A stretch of 64,000 bases of DNA, from assembly GCA_021463165.1 (NCBI GenBank), contig JAJTWY010000002.1:124001-188000 (forward strand), given 5' to 3'. The notes beneath the pieces were generated by a model. That model was given only the letters and a program-made list of their open reading frames with translations. It made no database searches and was not told the origin of the DNA. The translations under genes were made by a program, and so were the position numbers. Shown here piece by piece: positions 26,121 through 35,193 of this stretch (positions within the stretch are counted from its first letter, which is position 1; each line of letters starts with the position of its first letter). The stretch is from Pyrinomonadaceae bacterium. Lineage in GTDB: Bacteria > Acidobacteriota > Blastocatellia > Pyrinomonadales > Pyrinomonadaceae.

Positions 26121-27671
26121 CTAGAAGCAGCGGAGGTCGCTTCCGGTCATCTCGGATGGTTTCTCGATCCCCATCAGGCCGAGGATCGTGGGTGCAACGT
26201 CTTCGAGAGCCCTGCCCTCGAATAGCCGGACGTTAGCCGAGGCGTCATCGATCAGGTGAAATGGCACGGGGTTGGCGGTCGGCAATGGATTCTGTTCGCC
26301 GCTTTCTGTGTGGATCATTTCCTCACAGTTGCCGTGAGTCGATGTTAGTACGACGATGCCGCCGGCCTCGCGCATCTTCTCGCAAACGCCGCCGAGACAG
26401 GTATCGATGTATTGGATCGCGGTAACGGTTTTGCGGATGTCGCCGGTCTCGGCCATCAAGCTAGCCGCGGGGAAATTGAGGATAAAGAAACCGTTAGGCG
26501 AGGCCTCGAGCCCTTGCCACAAGCGGTCGGTGATCTTGAAACTCTGCGATTCCGGCGGCAGGTCGGCACCGGGCGACATATTCCCCAGAAAGATGTCCTC
26601 GCCGGCGGGATGTTCGGTCTCGCTGCCGCCGTCGAAGAAATGGGTCAGGTGCGTACTGCGAGCCATTTCGGTGATCCTGAAGCTGGGAATATAAAGCCCG
26701 GAAAGCACCTCGGTCAGGACGTTCTTTTCCGGCTCCTTCCTGAAGGCGACGGGGAGATTGAAAGCAGTGTCGTATTCGGTCAGGCAAACCGTGTCAACAT
26801 CGGGTTTCGCTCCGCTCGCCCCCTCAGGAATGCAGAGGGATCGGACGAGTTGACGCATCGTTTCGCCACGATGATTGAAGAAGACGAGGAGATCGCCGTT
26901 CCGGACCGTAGCGACCGGAACATCGGGGGACTCCTCGACCACGATAGGAGATATGAATTCGTCCGAAATACCACGGAGAAAGGAATTTCGAATGGCCGTT
27001 ACGGCGTCATTCGTCCGTTCGCCCTCGGCGTGGACGAGCAGCGTAAAGGCACGAGCGGTACGTTCCCATTTTTCGCCGCTGTCCATTGCGAAGAAGCGGC
27101 CGCACAGCGTGGCGATCCTGCCAACGCCGATATCGGCGAGTTTGATCTCGAGGGCCTCAACATACACGTCCGCCGTGCGCGAGGGCACGTCGCGGCCGTC
27201 GAGGATGCAATGAATAAAGACCTTGTCAATTTTGTGTCGCTTTGCGAGCCGCAGACAGGCAAACAGATTTTCAGTGGACGAATGGATCCCGGCGTCGCTC
27301 AACAAACCGATCAAGTGGATCGCCGAACCGTTTTCCTTCGCCTTTTTGAAGGCTCGGTTAAGTACCGGGTTCTCCATGAATTCGCCAACGCTGACTGCTT
27401 TCTTGATCCTCGCAACATCGGTTTGGGCGGCCCGGCCCGTGCCGATATTAAGATGGCCAACTTCGGGGCTGCCCGATTGTTCATCGCTTTGGCCAACCTT
27501 CGGGCCGGCCGCAGCAAGAGTTGTCATTGGATATGAACGGCATATCTCGTCGTAATACGGCGTGTGTGCGACCGCGATCGCGTTTCCTTCGGTGCGCGGC
27601 GCATAGCCCCAGCCATCGAGAATGACCAGAGCGACCGGACGCCTTGAGCTCGATCTTTTGTTATGCATCAA
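26121..27671 (-). CDS. iPGM-family protein with degenerate active site
   Basis: A 516-residue protein of the 2,3-bisphosphoglycerate-independent phosphoglycerate mutase family, recognisable throughout (VILDGWG, EVGHLNIGTGR, IGLLSDAGIHSS, DGRDVPSRTA). The canonical enzyme needs two Mn ions. Compared with the Bacillus residues, D12 and the nucleophile S62 remain (D19, S68), as does H445 (H446). D403, H407, D444 and H462 are replaced by S404, E408, T445 and P464. Phosphate-binding R191 and R264 also appear replaced. I checked these codons on the minus strand. It is therefore likely not an active mutase, or uses another mechanism. The gene is intact, so it is not an ordinary pseudogene. Annotation as gpmI would be misleading. 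Confidence 0.85.
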   Translation of the reverse strand: MMHNKRSSSRRPVALVILDGWGYAPRTEGNAIAVAHTPYYDEICRSYPMTTLAAAGPKVGQSDEQSGSPEVGHLNIGTGRAAQTDVARIKKAVSVGEFMENPVLNRAFKKAKENGSAIHLIGLLSDAGIHSSTENLFACLRLAKRHKIDKVFIHCILDGRDVPSRTADVYVEALEIKLADIGVGRIATLCGRFFAMDSGEKWERTARAFTLLVHAEGERTNDAVTAIRNSFLRGISDEFISPIVVEESPDVPVATVRNGDLLVFFNHRGETMRQLVRSLCIPEGASGAKPDVDTVCLTEYDTAFNLPVAFRKEPEKNVLTEVLSGLYIPSFRITEMARSTHLTHFFDGGSETEHPAGEDIFLGNMSPGADLPPESQSFKITDRLWQGLEASPNGFFILNFPAASLMAETGDIRKTVTAIQYIDTCLGGVCEKMREAGGIVVLTSTHGNCEEMIHTESGEQNPLPTANPVPFHLIDDASANVRLFEGRALEDVAPTILGLMGIEKPSEMTGSDLRCF

Positions 27672-27915
27672 ACCTGACGAGAAAAGTCTTGGACGCGATG
27701 AGTATTAGGTTGAAGAACCGGACCGGAGATGCCGTTCCCGCTGCTAAAGCGTCACTAAACAATTATAAACCGAAGGGATACGGCAAAAGCAAGGATTTCT
27801 TCTTCCTCAGAGAGGCATCGGCAAATAGGGAAAATTGCGAGATCTGTGCCAACTTCGCCCTTCTCTGCAATCCTGTATATACTTCCGGAGTTCTTTTAGG
27901 ATATCTTCCGAACTG

Positions 27916-28278
27916 ATGAAAAGAAGAGCCCCAACCGACCAGGAGATACTTCGAAATGTAAAGCGCCGGGTCCGATATGGTTTCGACGAACGAGCGCGGT
28001 TCGTCGAACACGTTTGCGGCCTTCTGCTCACCGACCGTTTCGGCCCCGGAGCCGCGGACGACATGATCGTCATCGAAGAACACGCTGAGGAGGACGCTCC
28101 GCCATCGTGCCTTGAGCTTTCGGCACCTGGGATCACGGCAGCATGCTGGACGAAGTTCGACCGTCGGGGCGAACAATGTCTTCTAAACCATCCGCCGGCG
28201 GGACGAAATGATACCGCATTCCCTGCGAGTCGCACCTCCAAGGTTTTGGGACGCATTGCACAGCAGCACCCACCGTAG
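27916..28278 (+). CDS. uncertain open reading frame, about 120 residues
   Basis: The first 65 residues after ATG 27916 look protein-like, with charged helical segments (DQEILRNVKRRVRYGFDERARF) and an acidic stretch (VIEEHAEEDAPP). The rest becomes irregular and runs through a GGGACGCA repeat just before the stop. There is no convincing ribosome-binding site. It may be a short real gene, a truncated relic or chance; I recognise no family. Confidence 0.25.
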   Translation: MKRRAPTDQEILRNVKRRVRYGFDERARFVEHVCGLLLTDRFGPGAADDMIVIEEHAEEDAPPSCLELSAPGITAACWTKFDRRGEQCLLNHPPAGRNDTAFPASRTSKVLGRIAQQHPP

Positions 28279-28448
28279 TGGGGCACGCCTCGAAGATACT
28301 GCCCAGTCTGGGACGCATTTCTCCGATCGCGAGCGATAATCGCATCGAGCCTGGTCTTTGAAACTATTTTGGGACGCACCGATCTACAACAAACCGCAGC
28401 CGGTTCTGACCATTGGGACGCACATCCAAACCGAGGACTTGGGACGCA
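28246..28448. repeat. five direct copies of (T)TGGGACGCA
   Basis: GGGACGCA begins at 28248, 28310, 28371, 28415 and 28441, mostly preceded by TT or CT. Spacings are 62, 61, 44 and 26 bp and the intervening sequence is not conserved. They occupy the space immediately 3' of the minus-strand GNAT gene, where they would read TGCGTCCCA. Irregular spacing excludes a CRISPR array. Confidence 0.75.
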
Positions 28449-28459
28449 TCTCGCGCGGG

Positions 28460-28891
28460 TCAATAGGCATCGGGGGCAGGGCGTTCCATCCAACGCTCGG
28501 GGTAACGAAGCCTATCGAATCCGTACTGACGGTACAATCCGTGGGCGTCCCGGGTCGCAAGCACCCAACGCCGAAGACCTTGCAGATCCGGGTAGGCAAC
28601 GATCGCTTCCATAAGCCATTTCGAAAGGCCGAGGCCGCGATATTCGTCGATGACAAAAACATCGCCAATATATGCGAAGGTTGAGCAATCGCTAACGACG
28701 CGTGCAAATCCGATCTGTCGTTCGCCGTCATATACTCCGAAGCAGATCGAATGCTCGATGGCGGTTCGCGTTTGGGCTGGTGTGCGTTTTTTTGCCCAGT
28801 AGGAATCCTCAACCAGAAACCTTTGGATAACGTCAAACTGCAGCCGAGCCTTGTCGGTATCGATCTCAAAACTATCTCGTGTGATTCGCAT
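28460..28891 (-). CDS. GNAT-family N-acetyltransferase
   Basis: A 143-residue acetyltransferase. The acetyl-CoA-binding region is clear: IGFARVVSDCSTFAYIGDVFVIDEYRGLGLSKWLMEAIV, where RGLGLSKWL corresponds to the pyrophosphate-binding motif A. It ends with LYRQYGFDRL, motif B of the fold. The substrate is unknown. Its first 20 bases overlap the end of the upstream P-loop gene, so the two are translationally coupled. GGGACGCA repeats begin just past its stop codon. Confidence 0.9.
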   Translation of the reverse strand: MRITRDSFEIDTDKARLQFDVIQRFLVEDSYWAKKRTPAQTRTAIEHSICFGVYDGERQIGFARVVSDCSTFAYIGDVFVIDEYRGLGLSKWLMEAIVAYPDLQGLRRWVLATRDAHGLYRQYGFDRLRYPERWMERPAPDAY

Positions 28892-29399
28892 TATCCTTCG
28901 CGGCCCGATGCAGAAATTCTGCCACCTCGCGTCGATTCTGCAAAATCACAATGTTCTTGCCTTCGAGCACCGCCAGTTCCTTCAGCGCTCGTTTGCGGGA
29001 ACGATCGCGGTAGTTCCATACCCATGCGAAGAACTCTGGATCGATCCTTTCGTAACATCCCGCGGCCATGTCGGGCCGCGTGCGGCCGTAGTAGAGCACC
29101 GATCGCTTAAGGATCCGCCAGAGGCACAGCAGACGTGAAAGATCGAGAAAAATGATGGTATCAGCCGCCCGCATCCTGATCTCGCGTGTGCCGCCGAAAT
29201 TGCCATCCATGATCCACGCGGGCCTTGCGACTTCCTGCTTGACGATGCCTAGCCAGACATCTTCAGGCGTACGTACCCAGCCTGGATGCCAGAAAAGCTG
29301 GTCCAGGTGGACAACAGGGATCCCCGTGATATCACCTAGCTTTCGTGAAAAGGTAGACTTTCCCGCACCTCCCGAACCGATGACGACGATCCTCCTCAT
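28872..29399 (-). CDS. P-loop nucleotide kinase-like protein (AAA/adenylate kinase superfamily)
   Basis: A 175-residue P-loop protein with Walker A GSGGAGKSTFSRKL at about residues 8-21 and HLDQLFWHPGWVRTP after it, which resembles the group once called topology modulation (FlaR-like) proteins. WIMDGNFGGTREIRMRAADTIIFLDLSR contains the second Asp-bearing strand, and an Arg-rich lid follows. It probably phosphorylates a small molecule, which cannot be named. It overlaps both neighbours by a few bases (four with the 29396 gene, 20 with the GNAT gene), so the three genes form a tight unit. Confidence 0.88.
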   Translation of the reverse strand: MRRIVVIGSGGAGKSTFSRKLGDITGIPVVHLDQLFWHPGWVRTPEDVWLGIVKQEVARPAWIMDGNFGGTREIRMRAADTIIFLDLSRLLCLWRILKRSVLYYGRTRPDMAAGCYERIDPEFFAWVWNYRDRSRKRALKELAVLEGKNIVILQNRREVAEFLHRAAKDNANHTR

Positions 29400-29908
29400 G
29401 AACCGAGACCAAGCAGGCGGCGGGCACGGCTGCGAAGGCCTGCAGACGAAGTTTCGAGATGTTCGCCAACGACCAGCCGCAGTTCATCGATGAGCTCCGG
29501 CTGGTCCCTAGCAATATTCACAGCAACGGTCATCGAAAAACATCTAACGGCGATCGGCTGAGCAGGGTTCGCGAAAAGCTTGTAGCACGCATCAAAAATA
29601 CGGCCTTGATGACGCTTTGGAATATCCACGAACTGCAGCAGGCGGGCAACATTTCGTCTGACGGCGATATGGGCATCGTCGCGCTCGAGTTGATCGACAA
29701 GCTCGGCCCAGTAAGGGGTGACGAGATCCGGATGTCGCTGAATGCAATAGCTGACGGGCCCGGCAGCCCGCTGAGAGAGTCGGTAAACCGGCCCCAGCAT
29801 CAATTTCATCAGTTCGGCGAACCGCCTCGGGTCATCGCCGACATACGCAACGACCTTCTCGGTCTGGGTCTTAGAATGAGCCTCGAGAAGTGTGTCGCGG
29901 ATATTCAT
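29396..29908 (-). CDS. alpha-helical (HEAT-like) protein of unknown function
   Basis: A 170-residue protein, first in the three-gene unit with the P-loop kinase and GNAT acetyltransferase; its last codon overlaps the kinase start. The sequence is almost wholly helical with paired amphipathic helices (RRFAELMKLMLGPVYRLSQRAA, IAVRRNVARLLQFVDI, AVRCFSMTVAVNIARDQPELIDEL) as in HEAT-type repeats, and ends in RSRARRLLGLG. No signal peptide or catalytic residues can be seen. A scaffold or adaptor role is guesswork. Confidence 0.75.
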   Translation of the reverse strand: MNIRDTLLEAHSKTQTEKVVAYVGDDPRRFAELMKLMLGPVYRLSQRAAGPVSYCIQRHPDLVTPYWAELVDQLERDDAHIAVRRNVARLLQFVDIPKRHQGRIFDACYKLFANPAQPIAVRCFSMTVAVNIARDQPELIDELRLVVGEHLETSSAGLRSRARRLLGLGS

Positions 29909-29995
29909 ATTGTCAGAACCATCAAGGGCACCATGGGTGACGAAGGTTGGCAGTCAAAAAGCGCAGTGTCAGGACGTCCGCTACAAGACCATGGC

Positions 29996-31324
<1,329 letters not shown>

Positions 31325-31366
31325 CTACCCGACCGGCATCGGGTAATCAATCAGCGGACAGTCGGG

Positions 31367-32377
31367 TCATTTTTGAATGGAAAGGATATCGTCGAGGCTT
31401 GCAAAATAGATCTTGTCACCCCCGAGAGCGAGGCCACCGCTGGCATATCCCGAATCCAGAGATACAGGTTCGCCGCCATCCTTGGGCACTTTGTTGAGAG
31501 CGGTGGTAGTAAGTCCGCCCTCGTTGAAGAAATATACGTTCGCGTCGTCAACAACGAAAGGCATTGCAGAGATCCGTTTTACCAGCGTCACGGGCTCTCC
31601 GCCGGTTTTTGCTATTTTCATCAGGTTCCATCGCGATTCTCCTTTTCCGCGAAGCCCGAAATAAAGGCTGTTTGCATCCTGAGCAAGATGGTCGATGCCG
31701 GCTCCCTCTTCCAGCGTATAAACCGATTCAGCAGGACCGCCGGTTTTCAACTGTTTCATTAGGGCGGAGGCAGTTTGCCAATAGACGTGGGTATTATCGG
31801 CGACAAGCGAATGCGGGGTTAGCTGGGCATCGGCAAATACTTCGGTATTGCCTCCACCTTTTGGAGCAAAGAAGACGGGCTGCGGCACCGGTGCCTGGCC
31901 AGCCACATAATAGCCGTGATTTATCCAGTAGACCTTCTCATCATCGACTATCAGGTCAATGCCGATGCCAACATTCTCGCCAACAACCTGTTCGGCCTTG
32001 CCTCCGTCCTTTGCGATTCGACGGATCGAACCGCCCGTGTTCCAGTAAAGATATTTATCATCCGCGGCGAGTCCGCCGAGCTCAGATTGCGGCAGCGTTG
32101 TGCCGTCATCAAGGATCGTAACTTCGCCGGTCGTCAACTCAACGCGTCGTATGCCGCTATTGCCGTCGCGTTGGTCCGCAAGCGTCCCCCCGACGCTGAC
32201 AAACGCGTACTTTCCGTCGATCACGAGACTCGAAATATGCGAGAGCCGCTGCTCTTTGCCCGCGATCTTCTTGCTCTTGTCCCATTGGACATCCTTTTTC
32301 GACTCGCCGCATCCCAGCATGACAAACAGCAGGGCCATGCCCGAAATAGAAATCAAACTGATTGCTCGACCTGTCAT
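31367..32377 (-). CDS. beta-propeller lipoprotein
   Basis: A 336-residue protein with a lipoprotein signal peptide (residues 1-22) ending in a good lipobox, MLGC, with the modified Cys at residue 23. The rest has repeats of about 45 residues with the pattern VADDKYLYWNTGGSIRRIAKDGG, VDDEKVYWINHGYY, VADNTHVYWQTASALMKQLKTGG and DDANVYFFNEGG, which are blades of a DUF5050-like or Kelch-like propeller. It is probably anchored to a membrane and may be a binding protein. The ligand is unknown. It follows a CorC-type gene by 14 bp. Confidence 0.85.
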   Translation of the reverse strand: MTGRAISLISISGMALLFVMLGCGESKKDVQWDKSKKIAGKEQRLSHISSLVIDGKYAFVSVGGTLADQRDGNSGIRRVELTTGEVTILDDGTTLPQSELGGLAADDKYLYWNTGGSIRRIAKDGGKAEQVVGENVGIGIDLIVDDEKVYWINHGYYVAGQAPVPQPVFFAPKGGGNTEVFADAQLTPHSLVADNTHVYWQTASALMKQLKTGGPAESVYTLEEGAGIDHLAQDANSLYFGLRGKGESRWNLMKIAKTGGEPVTLVKRISAMPFVVDDANVYFFNEGGLTTTALNKVPKDGGEPVSLDSGYASGGLALGGDKIYFASLDDILSIQK

Positions 32378-32391
32378 ATTTTAACTCGCGG

Positions 32392-33807
32392 TCATGCCGC
32401 AGCCTTCTCTGTTTCCCTAGGCCTTTTTTCCATTCGAACCTGAATGACCCGGTGTTTTTCAACCTTTTCAACTCGAAAGATATGACCATTGAACGGAACA
32501 CTCTCTCCCTCCGCCAAGATCTGCCCGGCCTCTGACATCAGAAACCCGGCGATCGTCGTATACCCTTCCGAAACCGGAACATTTACGTCCAATCGCCTGT
32601 TCAGATCGCGTACGGCGAGGCCTCCATCGAGTAGATAACTGCCATCTGATTGGCAGTCGATCTGTTCGTTTACCTCTTCATCATGCTCGTCAGAGATGTC
32701 CCCCACGATCTCTTCAAGCAGGTCCTCGAGAGTGATAATGCCTTCGATGCCGCCGTGTTCATCGACCACAAAGCCGAAATGGAATTTCTCGGTCTGCATC
32801 TGCCGCAGAACATCCTCCAGACGGGCGGTATCGACGACATAATTGGGCTTGATAAGTATGTCTTCGATGCGGAATGATTTCGGGCGATTAACGTAGGCCA
32901 CGAGATCCTTGCTGTGCAGGACTCCCGCGATATCATCGAGCGAATCCCGGTACACCGGAAGGCGAGAGAATCCGCTCTCGGCAAATGTCTTGGCAATCTC
33001 GTTAAGGCCGCTCTTTTCGGCAACCGCGACAACCTCGATCCGGGGGATCATCGCTTCCTTTACCGTGGTCTCCGAAAATTCAAATACCTTGTTTATCAGC
33101 CGTTGTTCTTCCTCGTTCAAATGACCACTTTCCTGCGAGAGTTTTATCAGTCCGCGGATCTCTTCTTCAGTATAGTTCGGACCGTGTTCGCCGGCCCCAT
33201 GTAGGCCGAACATCCGGACAGTTATGGTCCCTGTCCAATCCAAGGCACGGATGGGGTAACTGAATAAGTTGTAAAACCAACGAAGGGGCGTCGCCACAAT
33301 GAACGAAATACGCTCTGCTAGTTCGAGAGCAGCAGTCTTCGGCGCCAGTTCACCAAAAACAATGTGCAGAAAGGTTATCAGTGAGAACGCGATAACGAAC
33401 GAGATCGTGTGCAGGATGGCTCCGGACCTTAAAAACTCAGCCCCGGTGATCTCACCAATTGCTACCAATACCGGCTCGAGCAATCCTGCGACGACCGGTT
33501 CCCCGATCCATCCTAACCCAAGCGAAGACAGCGTAATTCCAAGCTGTGTGGCCGAGATATAGGCACTCAGATTATTAAGCATCGCGAGTAGCCGCTGAGC
33601 GGCCGAGTTGCCTTCGCCCGCCAATGCCTCGATACGCGATTTGCGCACGGCAACCAAAGCAAATTCACTCGCGACGAAAAAGCCGTTCGCGAGAACGAGT
33701 GCGACAACGCCAAAGATCTTGAGGATGGTAAGGAGCAACGTAGGCGCTTCTGCCACGGTTTCAGTCTCGGCGGCCAGAAGCAACAACAAACTAGCAGGGT
33801 CGTCCAT
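32392..33807 (-). CDS. hemolysin-C/CorC family membrane protein (CNNM-CBS-CorC)
   Basis: A 471-residue protein with the layout of the HlyC/CorC/CNNM family. The N-terminal half has four hydrophobic segments (FFVASEFALVAVRKSRIEAL marks the CNNM domain, then TQLGITLSSLGLGWIGEP). A CBS pair follows (about residues 210-330; MIPRIEVVAVAEKS, FRIEDILIKPNYVV) and a CorC_HlyC domain closes it (GFVVDEHGGIEGIITLEDLLEEIVGDI). These proteins are linked to Mg and Co efflux or membrane homeostasis; the hemolysin name is historical. It precedes the propeller lipoprotein on one strand. Confidence 0.93.
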   Translation of the reverse strand: MDDPASLLLLLAAETETVAEAPTLLLTILKIFGVVALVLANGFFVASEFALVAVRKSRIEALAGEGNSAAQRLLAMLNNLSAYISATQLGITLSSLGLGWIGEPVVAGLLEPVLVAIGEITGAEFLRSGAILHTISFVIAFSLITFLHIVFGELAPKTAALELAERISFIVATPLRWFYNLFSYPIRALDWTGTITVRMFGLHGAGEHGPNYTEEEIRGLIKLSQESGHLNEEEQRLINKVFEFSETTVKEAMIPRIEVVAVAEKSGLNEIAKTFAESGFSRLPVYRDSLDDIAGVLHSKDLVAYVNRPKSFRIEDILIKPNYVVDTARLEDVLRQMQTEKFHFGFVVDEHGGIEGIITLEDLLEEIVGDISDEHDEEVNEQIDCQSDGSYLLDGGLAVRDLNRRLDVNVPVSEGYTTIAGFLMSEAGQILAEGESVPFNGHIFRVEKVEKHRVIQVRMEKRPRETEKAAA

Positions 33808-33936
33808 TGCGGATCAGAAGAAACTATTGGCGGCGCTTCTCGCCACCCATTATAAAACTCCTTAGCAAGACAAACTTCCGCCCAAATCGGGGCGATGCAA
33901 CAAAGTATAACACAAAGGTCAAAATACAAAGGGCGA

Positions 33937-34563
33937 TCAGCTTTCTATCCCACTGTGGGCGTCGATCAACTCGCGAATCATCATATGACACGATCCGCAG
34001 CCTCCGCCCGCATTGCACAGTCGTGTCACCTCCTCGATCCGATCAGCTCCGGCTTCGATCACGGCAGCGATCCGATCCTCGGTCACACCGAAACAAGTAC
34101 ATATAAGCGCTCGCTCCCCTCGAAACTCTTCGATCCTGCGCAGCCTAAGTTCAGCGAATGCATTGCGGATCGCCGTAATGACCGTGTTCGAGCATTCCCG
34201 GCGCTCCTCGGGAATCGACCCAATCCTTTCTAAAAGGATGGCATCCAGGATCGCGCCGTCCAGCCCACGCAAGCTTGCAAAAACACGGCCTTCAAGCTCT
34301 TCAGCAAACATCTCGGCTGCTGCGATCATATACCCGCAGCCATTCGAAGCGTAGCTGGCTCGCTTTATAGAATCCCTCGATCGATCGACCTCGAGCTTGA
34401 ATCTGATATATGAACCGCAGCTAAAATTGCCGTCAACACCGATAAATTCACCACTTCCCGGTCCGCGATGGCTCAGGCGATCGAGTACTCTGGAAATTTC
34501 TTCCGGATAAACCACCGAGACGATAGTAACCGTCAGTCGGGAAAACGTAAATACAGCGGACAA
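33937..34563 (-). CDS. NifU-like iron-sulfur scaffold (IscU-like plus BFD domain)
   Basis: A 208-residue protein with two parts of NifU. The IscU-like N-domain has its three scaffold Cys in GNFSCGS, SNGCGY and RRECSNT. A [2Fe-2S] BFD-type domain follows with CTC, then CNAGGGCGSCHMMIREL. The C-terminal Nfu domain of full NifU is absent. It should assemble or deliver iron-sulfur clusters. The start at 34563 is an ATG; a GTG at 34515 is an alternative. It is divergent from a thioredoxin-like gene 43 bp away. The loss of the Nfu part is worth noting but not unique. Confidence 0.86.
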   Translation of the reverse strand: MSAVFTFSRLTVTIVSVVYPEEISRVLDRLSHRGPGSGEFIGVDGNFSCGSYIRFKLEVDRSRDSIKRASYASNGCGYMIAAAEMFAEELEGRVFASLRGLDGAILDAILLERIGSIPEERRECSNTVITAIRNAFAELRLRRIEEFRGERALICTCFGVTEDRIAAVIEAGADRIEEVTRLCNAGGGCGSCHMMIRELIDAHSGIES

Positions 34564-34605
34564 AGACTTTTACAATTCGTTCCCGACGTTTTACGATTAG
34601 CTTGT

Positions 34606-35178
34606 ATGAAACTGGTTGCCTTTTGCCTTCTGGTTCTAGTCTCGATTTCCGCGTGGTCCTGCCGCCCCGCGGCTCCGCCAGTTTCTGTTTCCGAAAAACC
34701 GATCTCGATCAATGACCGCCGTACGACAAACGCTCCGTTGCCGCCATCGAAGCCTTTCGGGCAAATGAGTTGGACGACACGAGATGAACGTGTTTACAAG
34801 ATGTCCGATCTGGTCGGCAAAGCCGTCGTTCTCGACTTCTGGGCCACTTACTGCGAACCCTGTGTGCGGGCGATTCCGCACCTTAATTCGCTCGTCGCAA
34901 AATATGGGAAGGATAATCTTGTCATTGTCGGTCTGAATGTAGGTGGCGAAGAAGATCGGCCGCAGATACCGGCGTTTCTCGAAAGGACCAAGATCGACTA
35001 CGACATCGCGTATCCGGAAGAAGCCTTGACAAGTTTCATTTTTGCCGAACGAAGCGATATCCCGCAAACCGCCATATTCGACCGAAAAGGCGTGATGATA
35101 ACAAAGCTCATAGGTTTTAGCGACAAGATCCAGCAGGATCTCGATAGTGCGGTCGAAAAGGCGGTGAACTCCGACTAG
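34606..35178 (+). CDS. TlpA-like thioredoxin-fold lipoprotein
   Basis: About 190 residues from ATG 34606, chosen because it yields a signal peptide ending in a Cys (SISAWSC, residue 19), a probable lipoprotein. The thioredoxin domain has the active site CEPC at residues 83-86 in DFWATYCEPCVRAIPHL and the cis-Pro region DIPQTAIFD. Such proteins reduce or isomerise disulfides in the periplasm, often for cytochrome c maturation. The stop is 15 bases before the GH15 gene, so they may be co-transcribed, although no link is known. Confidence 0.9.
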   Translation: MKLVAFCLLVLVSISAWSCRPAAPPVSVSEKPISINDRRTTNAPLPPSKPFGQMSWTTRDERVYKMSDLVGKAVVLDFWATYCEPCVRAIPHLNSLVAKYGKDNLVIVGLNVGGEEDRPQIPAFLERTKIDYDIAYPEEALTSFIFAERSDIPQTAIFDRKGVMITKLIGFSDKIQQDLDSAVEKAVNSD

Positions 35179-35193
35179 GATCGCAAACCCCGC

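Larger units (their letters stand above)
27672..28459. other. 788-bp gene-poor region between the iPGM-like gene and a GNAT gene
   Basis: Several overlapping frames are open on both strands but none has a strong ribosome-binding site or a familiar motif. The most protein-like is a plus-strand frame at 27916-28278. The right half (28246-28448) is filled with copies of GGGACGCA. Remnants of a decayed gene or an unrecognised small gene are both possible. Confidence 0.5.

Noticed and set aside
26412..27536. A 374-codon plus-strand frame opposite the iPGM-like gene
   Set aside because: The minus-strand product shows family motifs over its whole length; this frame does not resemble any protein.
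28246..28448. CRISPR array
   Set aside because: GGGACGCA repeats are only 8-10 bases and irregularly spaced, with no cas genes nearby.
27807..28493. A 228-codon minus-strand frame in the repeat region
   Set aside because: Cys/Arg/Ser-rich, runs across the repeats and overlaps the GNAT gene end; no protein character.
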